The notes beneath the pieces are model-generated. The model worked only from the letters and a program-made list of their open reading frames with translations, ran no database searches and had not been told where the DNA came from. From Musa acuminata AAA Group (lineage: Eukaryota; Streptophyta; Magnoliopsida; Zingiberales; Musaceae), in NCBI RefSeq assembly GCF_036884655.1, contig NC_088342.1, forward strand, positions 13,188,501 through 13,252,500: 64,000 bases of DNA, read 5' to 3'. This document shows, piece after piece, positions 1 through 11,782 of this stretch; the stretch's first letter is position 1; each line of letters begins with the position of its first letter. The position numbers were made by a program, and so were the translations under genes.

Positions 1-101
1 TCCAGGGGGCTCACACTGTCGAAGACGAAGTTTTCTTCCTGGATCAATGACAGTCGGCCTAAAGCCGCACCGGAAAGACCACTGATAAATACTGGCTGCT
101 A

Positions 102-124
102 TATATATATATATATATATATAT
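102..124. repeat. (AT)n microsatellite
   Basis: Uninterrupted AT dinucleotide run. The flanking 1-840 stretch is AT-rich and shows no coding region I can recognise; it may be the far side of the nested retroelements to its right. Confidence 0.9.
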
Positions 125-840
125 AGTTTCAGGTACATCATGTGGCTTTTTTGGCTACAAGACGACGAGAGTTGGACGGCAACATGGTGTTTACGTGTGC
201 TTGTTCCCCTTGTTAATCACAACCTCTAGCATATACTCGTAGACGGCAAGTTGGTCTGTTGTAAGCATGTACCAATCATGTTACAGTATTCAATATCATG
301 AGCAATCAGATTAATCAATTGGAAGATAAAGACTGTAGTTCCGTCTCAGAACCGCTCATGCATCTGTCCCATATTTAAGTAGCTCTCATCTATAAGCTCT
401 CTCTGTGCATGTACTTGTACCTTTCAAGGATCATAGTATATGTGGGTTCCAGTGGCTACAAACTAGAGTGTGAGCTATTGTGACTAAACTGCTGAAGATT
501 CTTTAATGACCAATGATGCAGCATTCTTATTAATTTCTGCCTTAAAAGTATTTAGATATCGATGGTTTTTTTTTTTTTTATAATGTTTTGTTCCATCTGC
601 TGGTGATCGAAAGTCTGCAACCCAGTGCAAAGATCCGAGTTCTTTAGGCTTCATAACTTTTCATTAAAGAAAGAATCTATCTGTTAGTTAAAAAAATAAA
701 AAAATTTGAAAGTTATCTTTTCCTTTCGATTTATTATATAAGAATCTCAATGTAGATATTTCATTTTGTATTCTGCTTTTCTCTATACACATTAAGAGTC
801 TTTACCAAGACCATCTTGTCCATCCAAGATGAGTCTGATT

Positions 841-2251
841 TGATGATATACCCTCGAGGGACTCGACCTAGCATACTATGCCCTCAGGTCACCGGTGACA
901 TCTTTATGTCGTAAGCAAAATAGCGAATCGTGATATAGGTGAGTCTCGAGAGACTCGACCAACTCAACATACACCGGGAATCGGTTCCTACTTATAACGA
1001 TGGAAGGCCACGTGGGTCAATCTAATTGCCTCACGTTTACCGACTTAATATTATCGAGAGATGTTTCTATGATTTGGTCTCCTAATATGACATGTCACAC
1101 ATATACATATTTAATATATATCTACATCGCATGCAAATATATATACATATCTAGTATGTGTATAAGCAATCATACCAGATAATCATGGACCACAACCTAA
1201 TATGATTAAGCCCGAGCCAGTATGCCTAATCACTCACATCAAGATCTATGTGTGCAACGGTGCATCTCCATGCCTTGTGATCGTCCATCTCATCCTCGTC
1301 GGTTCCGTCGACATTTTGATGCATCTTGATGCATCGCGATCGTCCGTCTCGTGGGTCCCGCTATCGCATCCACGCTCCCGCTGCGCCTCCTCATGTGATT
1401 ACAACTTAATCATAGGAACGCAGACCCGACAATAAACGAGAAATATAATGGAGGCTCACAGACCTCAATAATAATAATCACAAGTACACACATCACACGG
1501 TCCATGATCATCCGTCCACACATCATACATCACATGTATAAATAATCATCATCATGTAGGACTACTAGATAATAATAAAAATAATAATCAACTAAACCTT
1601 TTAATTAATTAATATTTTCTGAAATCAGGGACATGTAGGAAATTTCTCAATTCCTAAGGGTATTTTCATAATTTGGATAAAAGACAGAAATTGAAATTTC
1701 TCAAGTTCACAGGGGCAAAACTGTCCTTTTGCCCAAAACCCTAATTCCCTCTTACTACTACCGCCACCGCCACCCTACTGGCGGCGGCCTGTGCGGTGGG
1801 GCGAGGGCGCTGCCCTCACCTGCAGGCGGCGTTGCCGCTGTAGGTGGGCGCCCCCCGCGGGCGGTTCTGCCAGTGGGGCAACGCCCGCAGGCGGTGCTGT
1901 CCCGCCGGGCGGACGCCCCTGTGGGGGGGGGGGGGAGTTTTGCCCGCGGGAGCAGCGGCGACAAGCGCCGCTGCCCTGCGGTGCCTCACCCCACGGGAGA
2001 AGCGACCACAGGCGCCTCTGCTTGCGGGCTACCAGCCCCGCCGGACGCAAGCCTGCTGCAAGTAGGCCATCGGCCGGCTGCTGCAGACGCAGCCCCTGTG
2101 CTGCCCGCCTTCGGCTACGTTGCATGCACGTAGATCGAGGGCAGCAACTGTTGCTGCCCTTCCTAGTTTTTGCGTCAATGATTTTGACGTTAAAATTCTT
2201 CCTAAACACAACACATGCAATTCAAAACCAATCATTCGCACGAACAACCTA
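841..2251 (-). mobile_element. Non-coding internal region of a minus-strand LTR element, with a GC-rich patch
   Basis: This stretch lies on the internal side of the primer binding site at 2252-2263, so it should be the 5' internal part of a minus-strand LTR element. No gag or pol reading frame is recognisable. Positions 1740-2160 form an abrupt GC-rich island, with runs of C and G and proline/alanine/arginine-rich frames open on both strands, inside AT-rich surroundings. Several overlapping open frames here are a composition effect. The left boundary of the element is not visible, so the left limit given is arbitrary. Confidence 0.4.
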
Positions 2252-2263
2252 GCTCTGATACCA
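2252..2263 (-). other. Primer binding site (tRNA-Met type) of LTR element
   Basis: On the minus strand these bases read TGGTATCAGAGC, the usual complement of the initiator tRNA-Met 3' end used by plant LTR retrotransposons. It is one base from the TG...CA-bounded LTR at 2265, which fixes the minus-strand orientation. Confidence 0.8.
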
Positions 2264-2264
2264 C

Positions 2265-3745
2265 TGTTGGGAAATCATGGGGGTGACATCACATGCACAG
2301 CGGAAGAACAAGAAAATAAAATCCCCAATTCCCAAAGAGATGTTCGTCGTCGTGCGAAGATTGGTGCGCAAAATCCGTGAAACTTAAAACTGCGTATAGA
2401 GTAGATTGTGTTACCTAGGGAGATCGTATATCCCTGTTTCCTTGCAGATCCTTAGGAGAGGGTGAAGGAGGTCAAGCGTCCTCCTCTCTAGCGGTGATCC
2501 ACACAGCAGGGTTGTGATGACGCTCCTCAAAACTCTAGGACTGCTCTAAGGTGGAGAGGGAGAGGAGAATAGGAAAGGCAAGCAAAGGCTCTAGCCCATG
2601 AGGCTCTGAATCCCTCCTATTTATAGAGGTCCCCTGTCAAACCCTAATGGGTCCTCCCCTAGTGGGTATTGGATCTGCATCCAATAAGACAAGGGCTCCG
2701 TCGGATGTCTCATATCCAAACCTCTACTCATCGCAATGCCTACCATATGTGTGTGACCCTCTAGGCCCAATATCGAGCTGGCCGTGAGTCATACCTGTCA
2801 GAACTCCTTCTAACTCAGTGAATTATTATCTCTGTAATAATTCACTCGACTCATCGACTACGGACGTACTAGGCCATTACGTCGTAGTCTCCAGACAATA
2901 CAGGGGAATCCAATCCATTAGACCTGTCTGTCCTTAATTACTGTGTACCTATAGTCCCTCATCCATCTAATATCCCAAAGACCGTATATCGAGCATGGTG
3001 CTGTCAGACCCATACGGTTTCTACTCGAGTCTCGCTCTAATCGGATTCTCCGGGAGAACTCTTTCTCTCTCAACCCGAATGACCCTGGCTAGGGATTTAT
3101 CTGAGCAAGAACACATGGGATATTCCTCTCATGACGCCGAGAGCGGATGATCCTCTATCGACACTCAATAGCCCTCGTAAGGTCGACTACCACTCCCAAT
3201 AACCAGTTGTACTAGATCTGGGATAGCCAAACCTATAAGTCTGGTATCAAAGAGTGGAGCACTCATACAGGACATCCTTGGTATCTCAAGTCTAAGGACC
3301 AGATATACCACTAGGACTACGGAATCGCTGTCTGAAAATAAGGCATCATCAACCATCCAGCATTCCGTAAGCAGATCAATTAGTGAACTCATTCTCCAAT
3401 GAGCACCTGTACTGTATCCCTAGTGTCCCTACACGAGCAGCTATGAGACCAGCTGCATCCATCATATGGATGGGTATACAGCACATCAGTCTGTCCGGTT
3501 ATCACGATGTCCCTCTCGAGTAACCTATGACCGGGATTATTTAGGATATGTGTTTAAAGGTGAATCGATCTCATTATCGTGATCTCATCACGATCTGATT
3601 CCCATTGCACAAATCCAAGGACATCACAATATATGTATGCATTTATGCAATAGTTATAAAGTGATATGCGCCAAAATATAATAAGCAAAAAAGATTCTAT
3701 ATCAAGTCACACGTGTCTTCACTCACGTGACTGGCTTGTTGGGCA
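2265..3745 (-). mobile_element. LTR (5' LTR of a minus-strand LTR retrotransposon)
   Basis: The segment begins TGTTGGG and ends GGGCA, giving TG...CA termini about 1.48 kb apart. It lies next to a tRNA-Met primer binding site. On the minus strand a TATA-like motif (CTATAAATAGG) occurs at about 2617-2627, as expected for an LTR promoter. Sequence beyond the right end (from 3746) is the C-terminal part of another element's gag, so this LTR element probably inserted into that gag. The partner LTR and the other target-site copy would be outside the window or lost. The right border is inferred from the CA and the change of sequence type. Confidence 0.6.
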
Positions 3746-3793
3746 CCTATGACTAGCAAAAAGTTCATAAAATAAAAATTAAAAAGCAAAAAG

Positions 3794-3927
3794 AATGGAA
3801 CTACTTGCTTTGAACGCAAGAAAAAGAATACAACTTGGGATGAATCAAGCTCCTCCGAAGACGAGAAGAAAATCAAGAAAGATAAGTTGGCAAACTATGC
3901 TTTACGGACATTCAACGATGAGGTAAT
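3794..3927 (+). pseudogene. Copia (SIRE/Maximus-like) gag C-terminal remnant
   Basis: One open frame encodes a Cys-Phe-Glu-Arg-Lys-Lys-Lys segment, an acidic/serine stretch and Lys-Leu-Ala-Asn-Tyr-Ala. It matches the end of the longer gag at 25333-25977 (Cys-Tyr-Glu-Arg-Lys-Lys-Lys ... Val-Ala-Asn-Phe-Ala) in order and spacing. Only the last 45 or so residues remain; the upstream part is cut off by the minus-strand LTR ending at 3745. Confidence 0.65.
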
Positions 3928-6791
3928 TGAAACCCCCTTAATTTATTTTGAAATTACTTGATATTTTTCATGATGCATTTTATTTTTTTTTGTTTAGAAT
4001 TAATTTTCTTGAAAATTACATGTTTTATAATTAAAATGCAAAAAATAGGAATCTTGCTTATCATTCTAGTAATTTCGAAAATAATCATGAAAATTACATA
4101 TTTATGATAAACAAAATGATTAAAAATATCTTATGAAATCATGCTATATGTGGTTAAGAAGTAATAATGTGTATCATGTTTGATTTACATTGTTGAATGG
4201 TATCATGCTTGATTAACTAATTTCTCGATTTTGATTAAATGAAATCATGTTTGATTTGAAGTAATGCATAATGATGTAATAAAAATATTAGATGTTTATG
4301 ATACAATGATTGACGATTTTATGCATGAGATTTTAAAAAGTTATACATGATGATTTGGTCTTGATGGTTTTTATGACGAAATTCATTTTTTGATCCTAAA
4401 TGTTGATGCATGTTTTTATTTGGCATCAAAGAAAAGAATATGCATGTATGAAATAAATCACTTGAATTAAAACAACTAAAAAGTGGAAAGGTTTCTTCTT
4501 GAAAATTTTATTTTTTCAACTTCATTGATTTTTCAAAAAGAAAAATTAATGAATCTGTTTGTATTACTTTTGTGAATCTCTTGAATATGATCTTGATTTG
4601 ATGATTTAAATGAGCTTTATCTTGATTTTTCAATATTTTTAAATTGAGATTTCTTATGCTTAAGTCAAGATTTTATATGCATGAATTAATATCTTGTTCT
4701 CTTACAAGATTGAATGAATTCTATCTATATCATGATCTCCTAAGAATTCTTTTTATTTTTTATTTAAAGTGGAGATATGTCAAAATGAATCATGTCTTTT
4801 GGTATTCAAGTGATTTTATCTTTCATGACATGATGTAATTGTATTTATGGCTTGTATGCCTTGAAATGATTAAAATATTTTACACTATTTTGTTCTTTCC
4901 TTCTTCTTTCTTATTTACAATGATAAAATGGGGAGAAATTTTGATCATGCATAGTAGGATATAATTGCTATAATAAGAATTTTACAAAGTTACATGCCTT
5001 AATAACATGTTGGAAATTATGTGTTTTGGATACAAAAATTTCTATGATAATAAACATGTTTTATCTTCATGATTGAATTTGAAAATCTATAGCAAAACCT
5101 TGTCTGAATGAATGAAAGTATTAAATATTATTTTCGGATCTTCTTGATACTAACAATCGGATTTTCTTGATACATTATTCTCTTCTGGACTTAATAAACA
5201 TATGTCATATCGAGTTAGATTCATATCATTGATTTTTGACATATGGAATCAACTAGCAAATGCATTTCTCATAGACTTATCATGTGAAAAATATCTTTCG
5301 AGAAATGGATTTGATGATTCCTTCTTATATCTTTATAGAAATAGTTTTATGTGCAAGAATTTGATTCACACACATATCTTGATCCTTGTAAAAATGAAGA
5401 ATGCTTTAATATCTTATCAATTTTAACTTCATTCGAGTAAGCTCACAAGTGACTTTCCTCTTTCATGCAAAAAGATAATAACAAATAAAGAGGAAGAAGT
5501 AATGAAAACTATCTCCATGTCATGTTTTCCTTAAGATGTTTGTATAATTGATATCCTATCACTCATTGTTGAAAAGTGACATAAACCTAGTTATGACATG
5601 AATCATTACCGCACTTACATTTAAAATTTACTTATATCGTTCTCCTTTTTGTCGATGACAAAGGGGGAGAAATATATGAATTGATGTTATAAGTGTCATA
5701 TTTGAATTTGAATTATGTTAAGATATCAAAAGAAGCTTGCAATGAAATATATGGTAAATTGATGATAGAAATGCTATGATTGCCATATGCCATGTTTGCA
5801 TCATGTTAAGATATCAAGAACTTACATCATAATTTTACTTGCTGATAACTTACCATGTGATGAAATGCTATGATTTATTGCTAAAATGATGCATGCAATA
5901 CTCATGCTTTTTATTATGATGTATGTGATGTATTGCATATGATGTGAATCATGATTAAAATTGCCTTAATTTGAATTCAAGATTTATCTCAATTATGAAA
6001 TTTTGAAATAAGAATGATTACTCACCTTTGTCATGATTTAGAAATTGACATAAAGGATCTTTCCTTCTTTAGAAAGGGCCTTCCTTTCCTTTTGACAATG
6101 ACAAAGGGGGAGATAGCTAACTTCCACAATTCAAGAAGAAAACAAAATTTGTACTTCTCAAAAGAGAAGAAATTGCTATCTTGAACATCACCGATAATTG
6201 CTAGCTTGAAATATCAAGAAAATACAAAAATGTTCTATCTTGCCTATCTTAAGATGCTAAACATGCTAAACTTGCACTTTGCAATGAAAGCAAAATTGAG
6301 AGCTCAAACATTGCAAAAGAAGCAAGAATCATGAGCTTACATAAGAAAGCTATCTTGCATTAGCTTTCGAAATCTTTGCTAGCTTGTATGTAGTAAAACT
6401 TGCATATCGTAAAAATTGATAGCTTGTAGTCTAAAGAGAAGCAAACAGTTGCTATCTCATGAAAAGCAAACATGCTAAACTTGCACATCTTTAATTGCTT
6501 GATTGCATAATGATAAAATTTGATACTATATTTTTCATGCAATGAGTTGAACCTATATTCCAAACACAAGAATAGTTGGACTTCTCCTTTTTGTTGATGA
6601 CAAAGGGGGAGAAGTATGATGTTATGCATAAGTTTATGCATAAGTTCATGATGAATATTGCAATGACCTAAATTCAGTTTGAATTCAAGGTTCTATCAAT
6701 ATGGCATATTGATAGGGGGAGTTTGTTTAAACTTCGGGAGTTAAGGTTAACTCCGTCATTAAGTGGTTGTCATCATCAAAAAGGGGAAGAT
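3928..6791 (+). mobile_element. Non-coding spacer of gag-only LTR element, with repeated purine tracts
   Basis: AT-rich sequence without long frames, running from the gag remnant to the LTR. It is homologous to 25978-28133: both contain the same phrase around 4781 and 26958 (AATCATGTCTTTTGGTATTC). Purine tracts of the GGGGGAGA type, each preceded by a GATGACAAA/GACAATGACAAA motif, recur near 5661, 6105 and 6604, and a final one (AAAAAGGGGAAGA) abuts the LTR at about 6777-6790 as the polypurine tract. No protease, integrase or reverse transcriptase is visible, so the element was non-autonomous or has lost pol. Confidence 0.6.
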
Positions 6792-8490
6792 TGTTGAATC
6801 TTGTATTTTGATGATGAAACCACTTGATATATGTTTATAATTTAATATGTATTTTGAGTGATGCAGGATGCTTCGATCAGGATAAGACAATTAAAGGAGG
6901 AAAAATTATATTATGCTGGAGGAACATGTCAGAAGATTGGACATCGGGCCGGTGGATCGGTCGATGTATCGATAGAAGGCTTCGGGCCGTGGACTCGAGC
7001 ATCGGGCCAAGAAGAGCGGGTATTGTGCCAAGGATATCGGAGTTGCCGAGTCAACTGGCCAATTGGGCAATAGGCCGCAGGAGAGGACGATGTACCGAAG
7101 AATCGGACGAAACGTCGAGGGACCAATGACATGCCGGACAACTTGGTTAATTGCTTAGGATTAATTGTCTCGATCGAAGTTTTATTTTACATGTGCAGGA
7201 TTAACTACGATGGAAGAAAGACATGCAGTAGGAGTTGCGTCAGAGTCAATACTATGATCACATTGGGAGTTCGAGAGTTCGATGGAAGTCTAGACGGTCG
7301 TCGGAGGCTCTATAGGAACAAATCCGAGAAGTCCAGAAGCTTGCTAAAGAAGCTCATCGGAACTCGCCAAGTGGATTATCGCAAGTCCAGGAGTTTGCTG
7401 GAAGTCCGCCAAAGCATCGCTGAAGGTTCGTCGGAAGTTCGTCGGAAGCTCGCCAGAAGAAGCGATTGACGCACCGGAGCAAGTTGCAGTAAATGTCTTA
7501 AAAAATATCGTAGTTAGCATGTAGATTAAGTTAGGAATGGGAGGTGATCCCATTAACTTAATATGGGGGCAATTGGGCCCTTGATAGACCCAAATTAGGC
7601 CGAATGGATCAACCCATTCAGACCAGAATTCCTGCTAAGCGGTGGCACTGCCCATAAGATGGTCTCCCAGGAAAGCTGGGCGGTGCAACCGCCCAGGTTA
7701 GGCGGTGGCACCGTTTGAGCTTAGTCTCCGAACGAGACTGGGCGGTGCAACTGCCCCAGTCAAGCGATGGCACCGCCTGGGCTCAGTCTCCGAGCAAGAC
7801 TAGGTGGTGCAATTGCCCTTGTCAGGTGGTGGCACTGCCCAGAGGCTCAGTCTCCGAGCTGCCAAGCAGTTGTACCGCCCCAGTCAGGAGGTAGTACCGC
7901 TAGGACCCTGGAAATCTGAGAAATGACATTTTTGAGCTCCAAATTTAAACCAGTTTGGGGCCTATATATACCCCACCCTTTCCTACATGAAAGGGCACCG
8001 AAAGCTTGATCTTACTCTGTGATTTTAGAGCTCAAAAGTGTTGTAAAGGCTAGAAGTTCTCCTCCCTCTTTTCTTCCAAGTTTTGATCTTTCAAGAGAGG
8101 AGAGAAAATTCTATAAGGGTTGTCTCCTAAGCCCATCAAAAGGAGTGAAACTATAAAAGGGTGGTTGGCCTTCGCCTATTGAAGGAAGGTCTTTAGTGGA
8201 CATCGGTGACCTCGTCGGAGGAGGAAGTCGAAAGTGGATGTACGTCACGTTTGACCGAACCACTCTAAAATCTGGTTTGCATTTCCTTTGTGCTATTTAT
8301 CTTAACTGCAAACTGCTTTCCTTACTTTACTTCAAATATGTTTTCGTAAGCTTTCAAAGTTATTATCTGCATGAAATGACTTTTACGTCGGAATCGGATT
8401 TCAACGTACGAATGCAGTTTCAATCGTCGAAAGTTTTCCGCTACACTAATTCACCCCCCCCCCCCCCCTCTTAGTGCTCTTGATCCTAAT
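6792..8490 (+). mobile_element. 3' LTR of SIRE/Maximus-like element (about 1.7 kb)
   Basis: The LTR starts TGTTGAATC right after a polypurine tract and ends in the C-run and TTAGTGCTCTTGATCCTA motif typical of this lineage's LTR ends. The terminal CA appears eroded (CTAATA), so the end is approximate. A TATA-like motif (CTATATATAC) at about 7961-7971 is a plausible LTR promoter in a plus orientation. The first 680 bases are homologous to the truncated LTR at 28135-28824. A 62-bp tandem repeat lies inside (7678-7911). Confidence 0.7.
7678..7911. repeat. 62-bp tandem repeat inside LTR, with hairpin cores
   Basis: Units start at about 7678, 7740, 7802 and 7864, a strict 62-base step with decay in the last two. 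Each unit has a GGCGGTGCAACCGCC-like inverted repeat (perfect in the first unit), then GGCGGTGGCACCG and CTCAGTCTCCGA. The hairpin cores could form stems in the LTR transcript. The region lies just upstream of the LTR TATA motif, so a promoter or enhancer role is possible but unproven. Confidence 0.75.
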
Positions 8491-8514
8491 AAATCTATCA
8501 TGTTATAATGAATA

Positions 8515-9838
8515 AGAATCAACAATATAAATAGAAGAAATATCTTTACTAAATTTAGAATCATTGTCAACAATAGATAATTTGACAATTCCCTAAGCGG
8601 AATAGTCTTTTCCAACAAAAGTTCTATTACGAGATAGAATTAACTTCCCGGATTCAAATACAGATTTAATTCCAGATTTACTAAGGAGATTCTCACTCAC
8701 TAAATTTCTACTTTAGTACATGAAGAACATTAGTAAGAGTGACTTTCTTTCCCGAAGTGAAAGTGAGTTCCACATTTCCCTTGCCAATCACCTTAGAACG
8801 AACTTCATTTCCCATTTGAATCTCTTGCCCTTTTGTAACTTCTTTGTAAGTCTTGAAAAGTGCCTTATCATATCAAATATGGACGGTAGCACAAGTATCA
8901 TACCACCAATTAAAAACCTTACTATATATGGCATTCACTTCGCTCACTGTAGCGATTATATTATCATCTCCCTAAACGGAGTTGACTTCTAGTTTCTGGC
9001 CCTTTTTAAAACTGCAATCCCTAGCAAAATGATCAGGTTTTCCACAAACAAAATAGGCTCCACTCTTTGGCTTCTTAAATTTTCTTTAATCCCTTTTGAG
9101 GCCAAAATGATTCTCCTTGTTTTGCTTGCCTTTATTGAAATTCTTAGACTGATTCATAGCATTTGATTTTATATTATTAAAAAAGTTCTCACTCTTGTCT
9201 CTCATCCTCGATTCCTTCTCGATTCGAAGATATTTTTGAATTTGCTCCAAAGTGATATCCTTGGAGTTATACAAAATCTTCTTCCTATACCCTTTCCAAG
9301 ATGAAGGCAACTTGGCTATTATAGCCCCTACTTGAAAAGGTTCAAGAAGTTTGATTATTTCAGCCTTCAATTGATTAACAATGACCTGCAACTCATGCAC
9401 TTGTGCCAAGATTGGCTTGTCATCTACAAACTTATAATCAAAATATTTAAAAATTAAAAATTTCTTTGTACCTTCTTCCTCGATATGATACTTGAATTCC
9501 AAAGCATTCTAAATTGCTTTCTGTAGATGGTTCACCATATAAAGATCATAAAGTCGATCCGAAAGAGTATTGAGAATGTGTTCTCTACACATGACTTCAT
9601 CTTCATTTCTCTTCTTTTGTTCAGCCTTGACTTTATCGGTGTCATCATTAGTTGGATCAGGAATTGGTTGAAGATTTGGATCAAGCATATAGATGATCTT
9701 CAAAGCAGTCAACATGAACTTCATCTTGTCTTGCCAACGAGTAAAATTCATTCCATTAAAACGATCCAAACGAACAAAATCTTGATTCAATAATTTGATG
9801 GTATTTGTGGCTTCCATGGTGAATTTGTATAAACTCAC
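8515..9838 (-). pseudogene. Copia gag-protease fragment, minus strand
   Basis: Minus-strand frames encode a copia gag: a start near 9820, then a gag body with an Arg-Trp-Gln-Asp-Lys-Met motif, one in-frame break near 9505, a Lys/Asn-rich tail, then (about 9060-9000) a zinc-knuckle-like Cys-Gly-Lys-Pro-Asp-His-Phe-Ala-Arg-Asp-Cys in which the first Cys is replaced, and a degraded protease-like stretch reading Trp-Trp-Tyr-Asp-Thr-Cys. Similarity continues to about 8515 with further stops. No integrase or RT follows, because the fragment ends at the LTR border near 8490. It is oriented opposite to the LTR beside it, so it is a separate element. Its upstream part (9839-10340) may be its LTR/leader, but no clear ends are seen. 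Confidence 0.7.
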
Positions 9839-11526
9839 AAAATATCGTTTTTAGATTATTTAAAAAAATACGACAAAGAAGAGAATGAAAACACTATGGA
9901 AACAAACAACAAACACAAGATCAAGAATATTATAAGAAATATATTTAGGCTTGAAACGTATAAAAACGCTTTCTTAAAAATGATATTTGCGCCCTCTTCT
10001 CAATAAGATTGCTATGAGTTTGATGTAAATAGTTTTAATGGATATGACAAGCTTTTAGAAGATATGTATTAAGCAAACAATAAAAAATCTTCAAAGAGGA
10101 ATTAGAAAATGTCTAATTCAATTACTTGAAAAATAAAGAAGAAGAGTTTGAAAAAGATGTATCATTATTTACCCTCAAATACCTATTTATAAATATTTTT
10201 CTCAAAAAACACAATATTTGAAAAATAACTATCAAAATAACTAAAAAAAATCACCTTTTCAAATAAATATTTTAATTTTTTTTTAAATTTGAACAATTTA
10301 TAACATTGTATCCTAGGCAGTTTCTCATCGGATCGGATGATGGTACCAGATCGAGGAATACATTTAAGGTAGTGCTAACACATCTCTTAATTTTTTTTCT
10401 CTTAACTTTCTATTTTGTTTTGATTTATATTACATGTTTTCGGTTTAACCGGAGTCAGATTTTTGTATTACTATTCTAACAATAATGCTGTCTTTCAGGG
10501 AACGTTTGTGCTTAGTAACATTGCGAGTCTGAGAAGGATTTGACGATGAATTAATTGTGTTGTTCCCACCAACGGCTTCGTCAGCAAGCATAATATGCTA
10601 CGAGTGGCTTCTCTATGGTGCTTAGTGAACCGCACATATTGGGTTGGTGTTGGCTTATACGGAAAGGTGACAAGATTCCAAGAAGCAGGGTAATCTTGTA
10701 ACTATAATAATGGATAGCGATCCATGTTTGGATTGCAAGGTTTATAATTTTATGTACATGCAGAAGCTCACTCGGTTTTCAACATTCTAACTCTCAGAAA
10801 CCCTTTATTGCAATTTCTGTGAGAATGATTCTCGATTAGGGCATGATCTATAGTTAAAGATTGATTTATAAAGATTCGATAAATATATTATTATTAATTT
10901 TAGTCCAAATATTTTGATCCATAATTTAGGTAAGATAAAATTGATGAATCAATTAACCCATCAAACATGTATATTTCTTGTGCTTTGCATGGGCAGTACA
11001 CATTTTCATCAATTTTTTTTTTTTCACCGAAACCTATAATTTAGGTTGAACGAAGAGAGAGATAATATAACATTTTTTGCACTATGGCATGAAGTAGCAT
11101 CAAATTTTCTCCCGTGATAACACAAAGTAAAGTCACAAAGAGTTTAAGGTCTCCCGAAATCATGTAGATTAATCTTGAATCCTCTATTGGTGTCTAAATA
11201 ATTAAGAAAAACAAGTGCTTGACACATTGGAAAATACACCTGCTTTGTCTAGATTTTAAGTGAATGAGCACATAATTCAAGATACTTTGGGGCATAAAAA
11301 AGTGAATATGCTTGCTCTGGTTATCTCCTATAAGATAAAGAAGCTTTGGCTATGTACAAAAGCTGTTCTGTGATTGATCCAGAGTAACCATGCTATTTAT
11401 GTTGACCTAACTAATCTTTGATCTTAAAGTAGCTGGTAAGACCAACAGTACTCGTTAATTATCTAATATAAGAGATCTCTAGCAGTGTAATTTTTAATAT
11501 AAAATCTTCTTCAGAACATGGCAATT

Positions 11527-11552
11527 AGAGAGAGAGAGAGAGAGAGAGAGAG
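11527..11552. repeat. (GA)n microsatellite
   Basis: Perfect GA dinucleotide run of about 13 units. Confidence 0.9.
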
Positions 11553-11719
11553 AACTTCTAGAGCAAGGGAGAGGAGATGGGATGCCATCCAAATAAATTT
11601 ATATAGTGATCAAAAAATAATTGGTATTTTTTTCATGTGTATTTATTCTCTGTCTTATTTTTTTATATTTTTATATTTTTTATTTGAGAAATATGATTGA
11701 TATGTCATAATTAAATTTG

Positions 11720-11720
11720 A

Positions 11721-11752
<32 letters not shown>

Positions 11753-11782
11753 GTATATATATGTATATATATGTATATATAT
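11720..11782. repeat. (AT)n / (ATATATGT)n compound microsatellite
   Basis: An AT run followed by repeated ATATATATGT units. Confidence 0.85.

Noticed and set aside
1729..2252. Overlapping open frames on both strands in the GC-rich island
   Set aside because: They are Pro/Ala/Arg/Gly-rich and open in several frames at once, as expected from high GC content; no domain or splice context.
6824..7553. Several open frames inside the LTR
   Set aside because: They lie within a non-coding LTR, and the homologous stretch at 28135-28824 does not keep the same frames.
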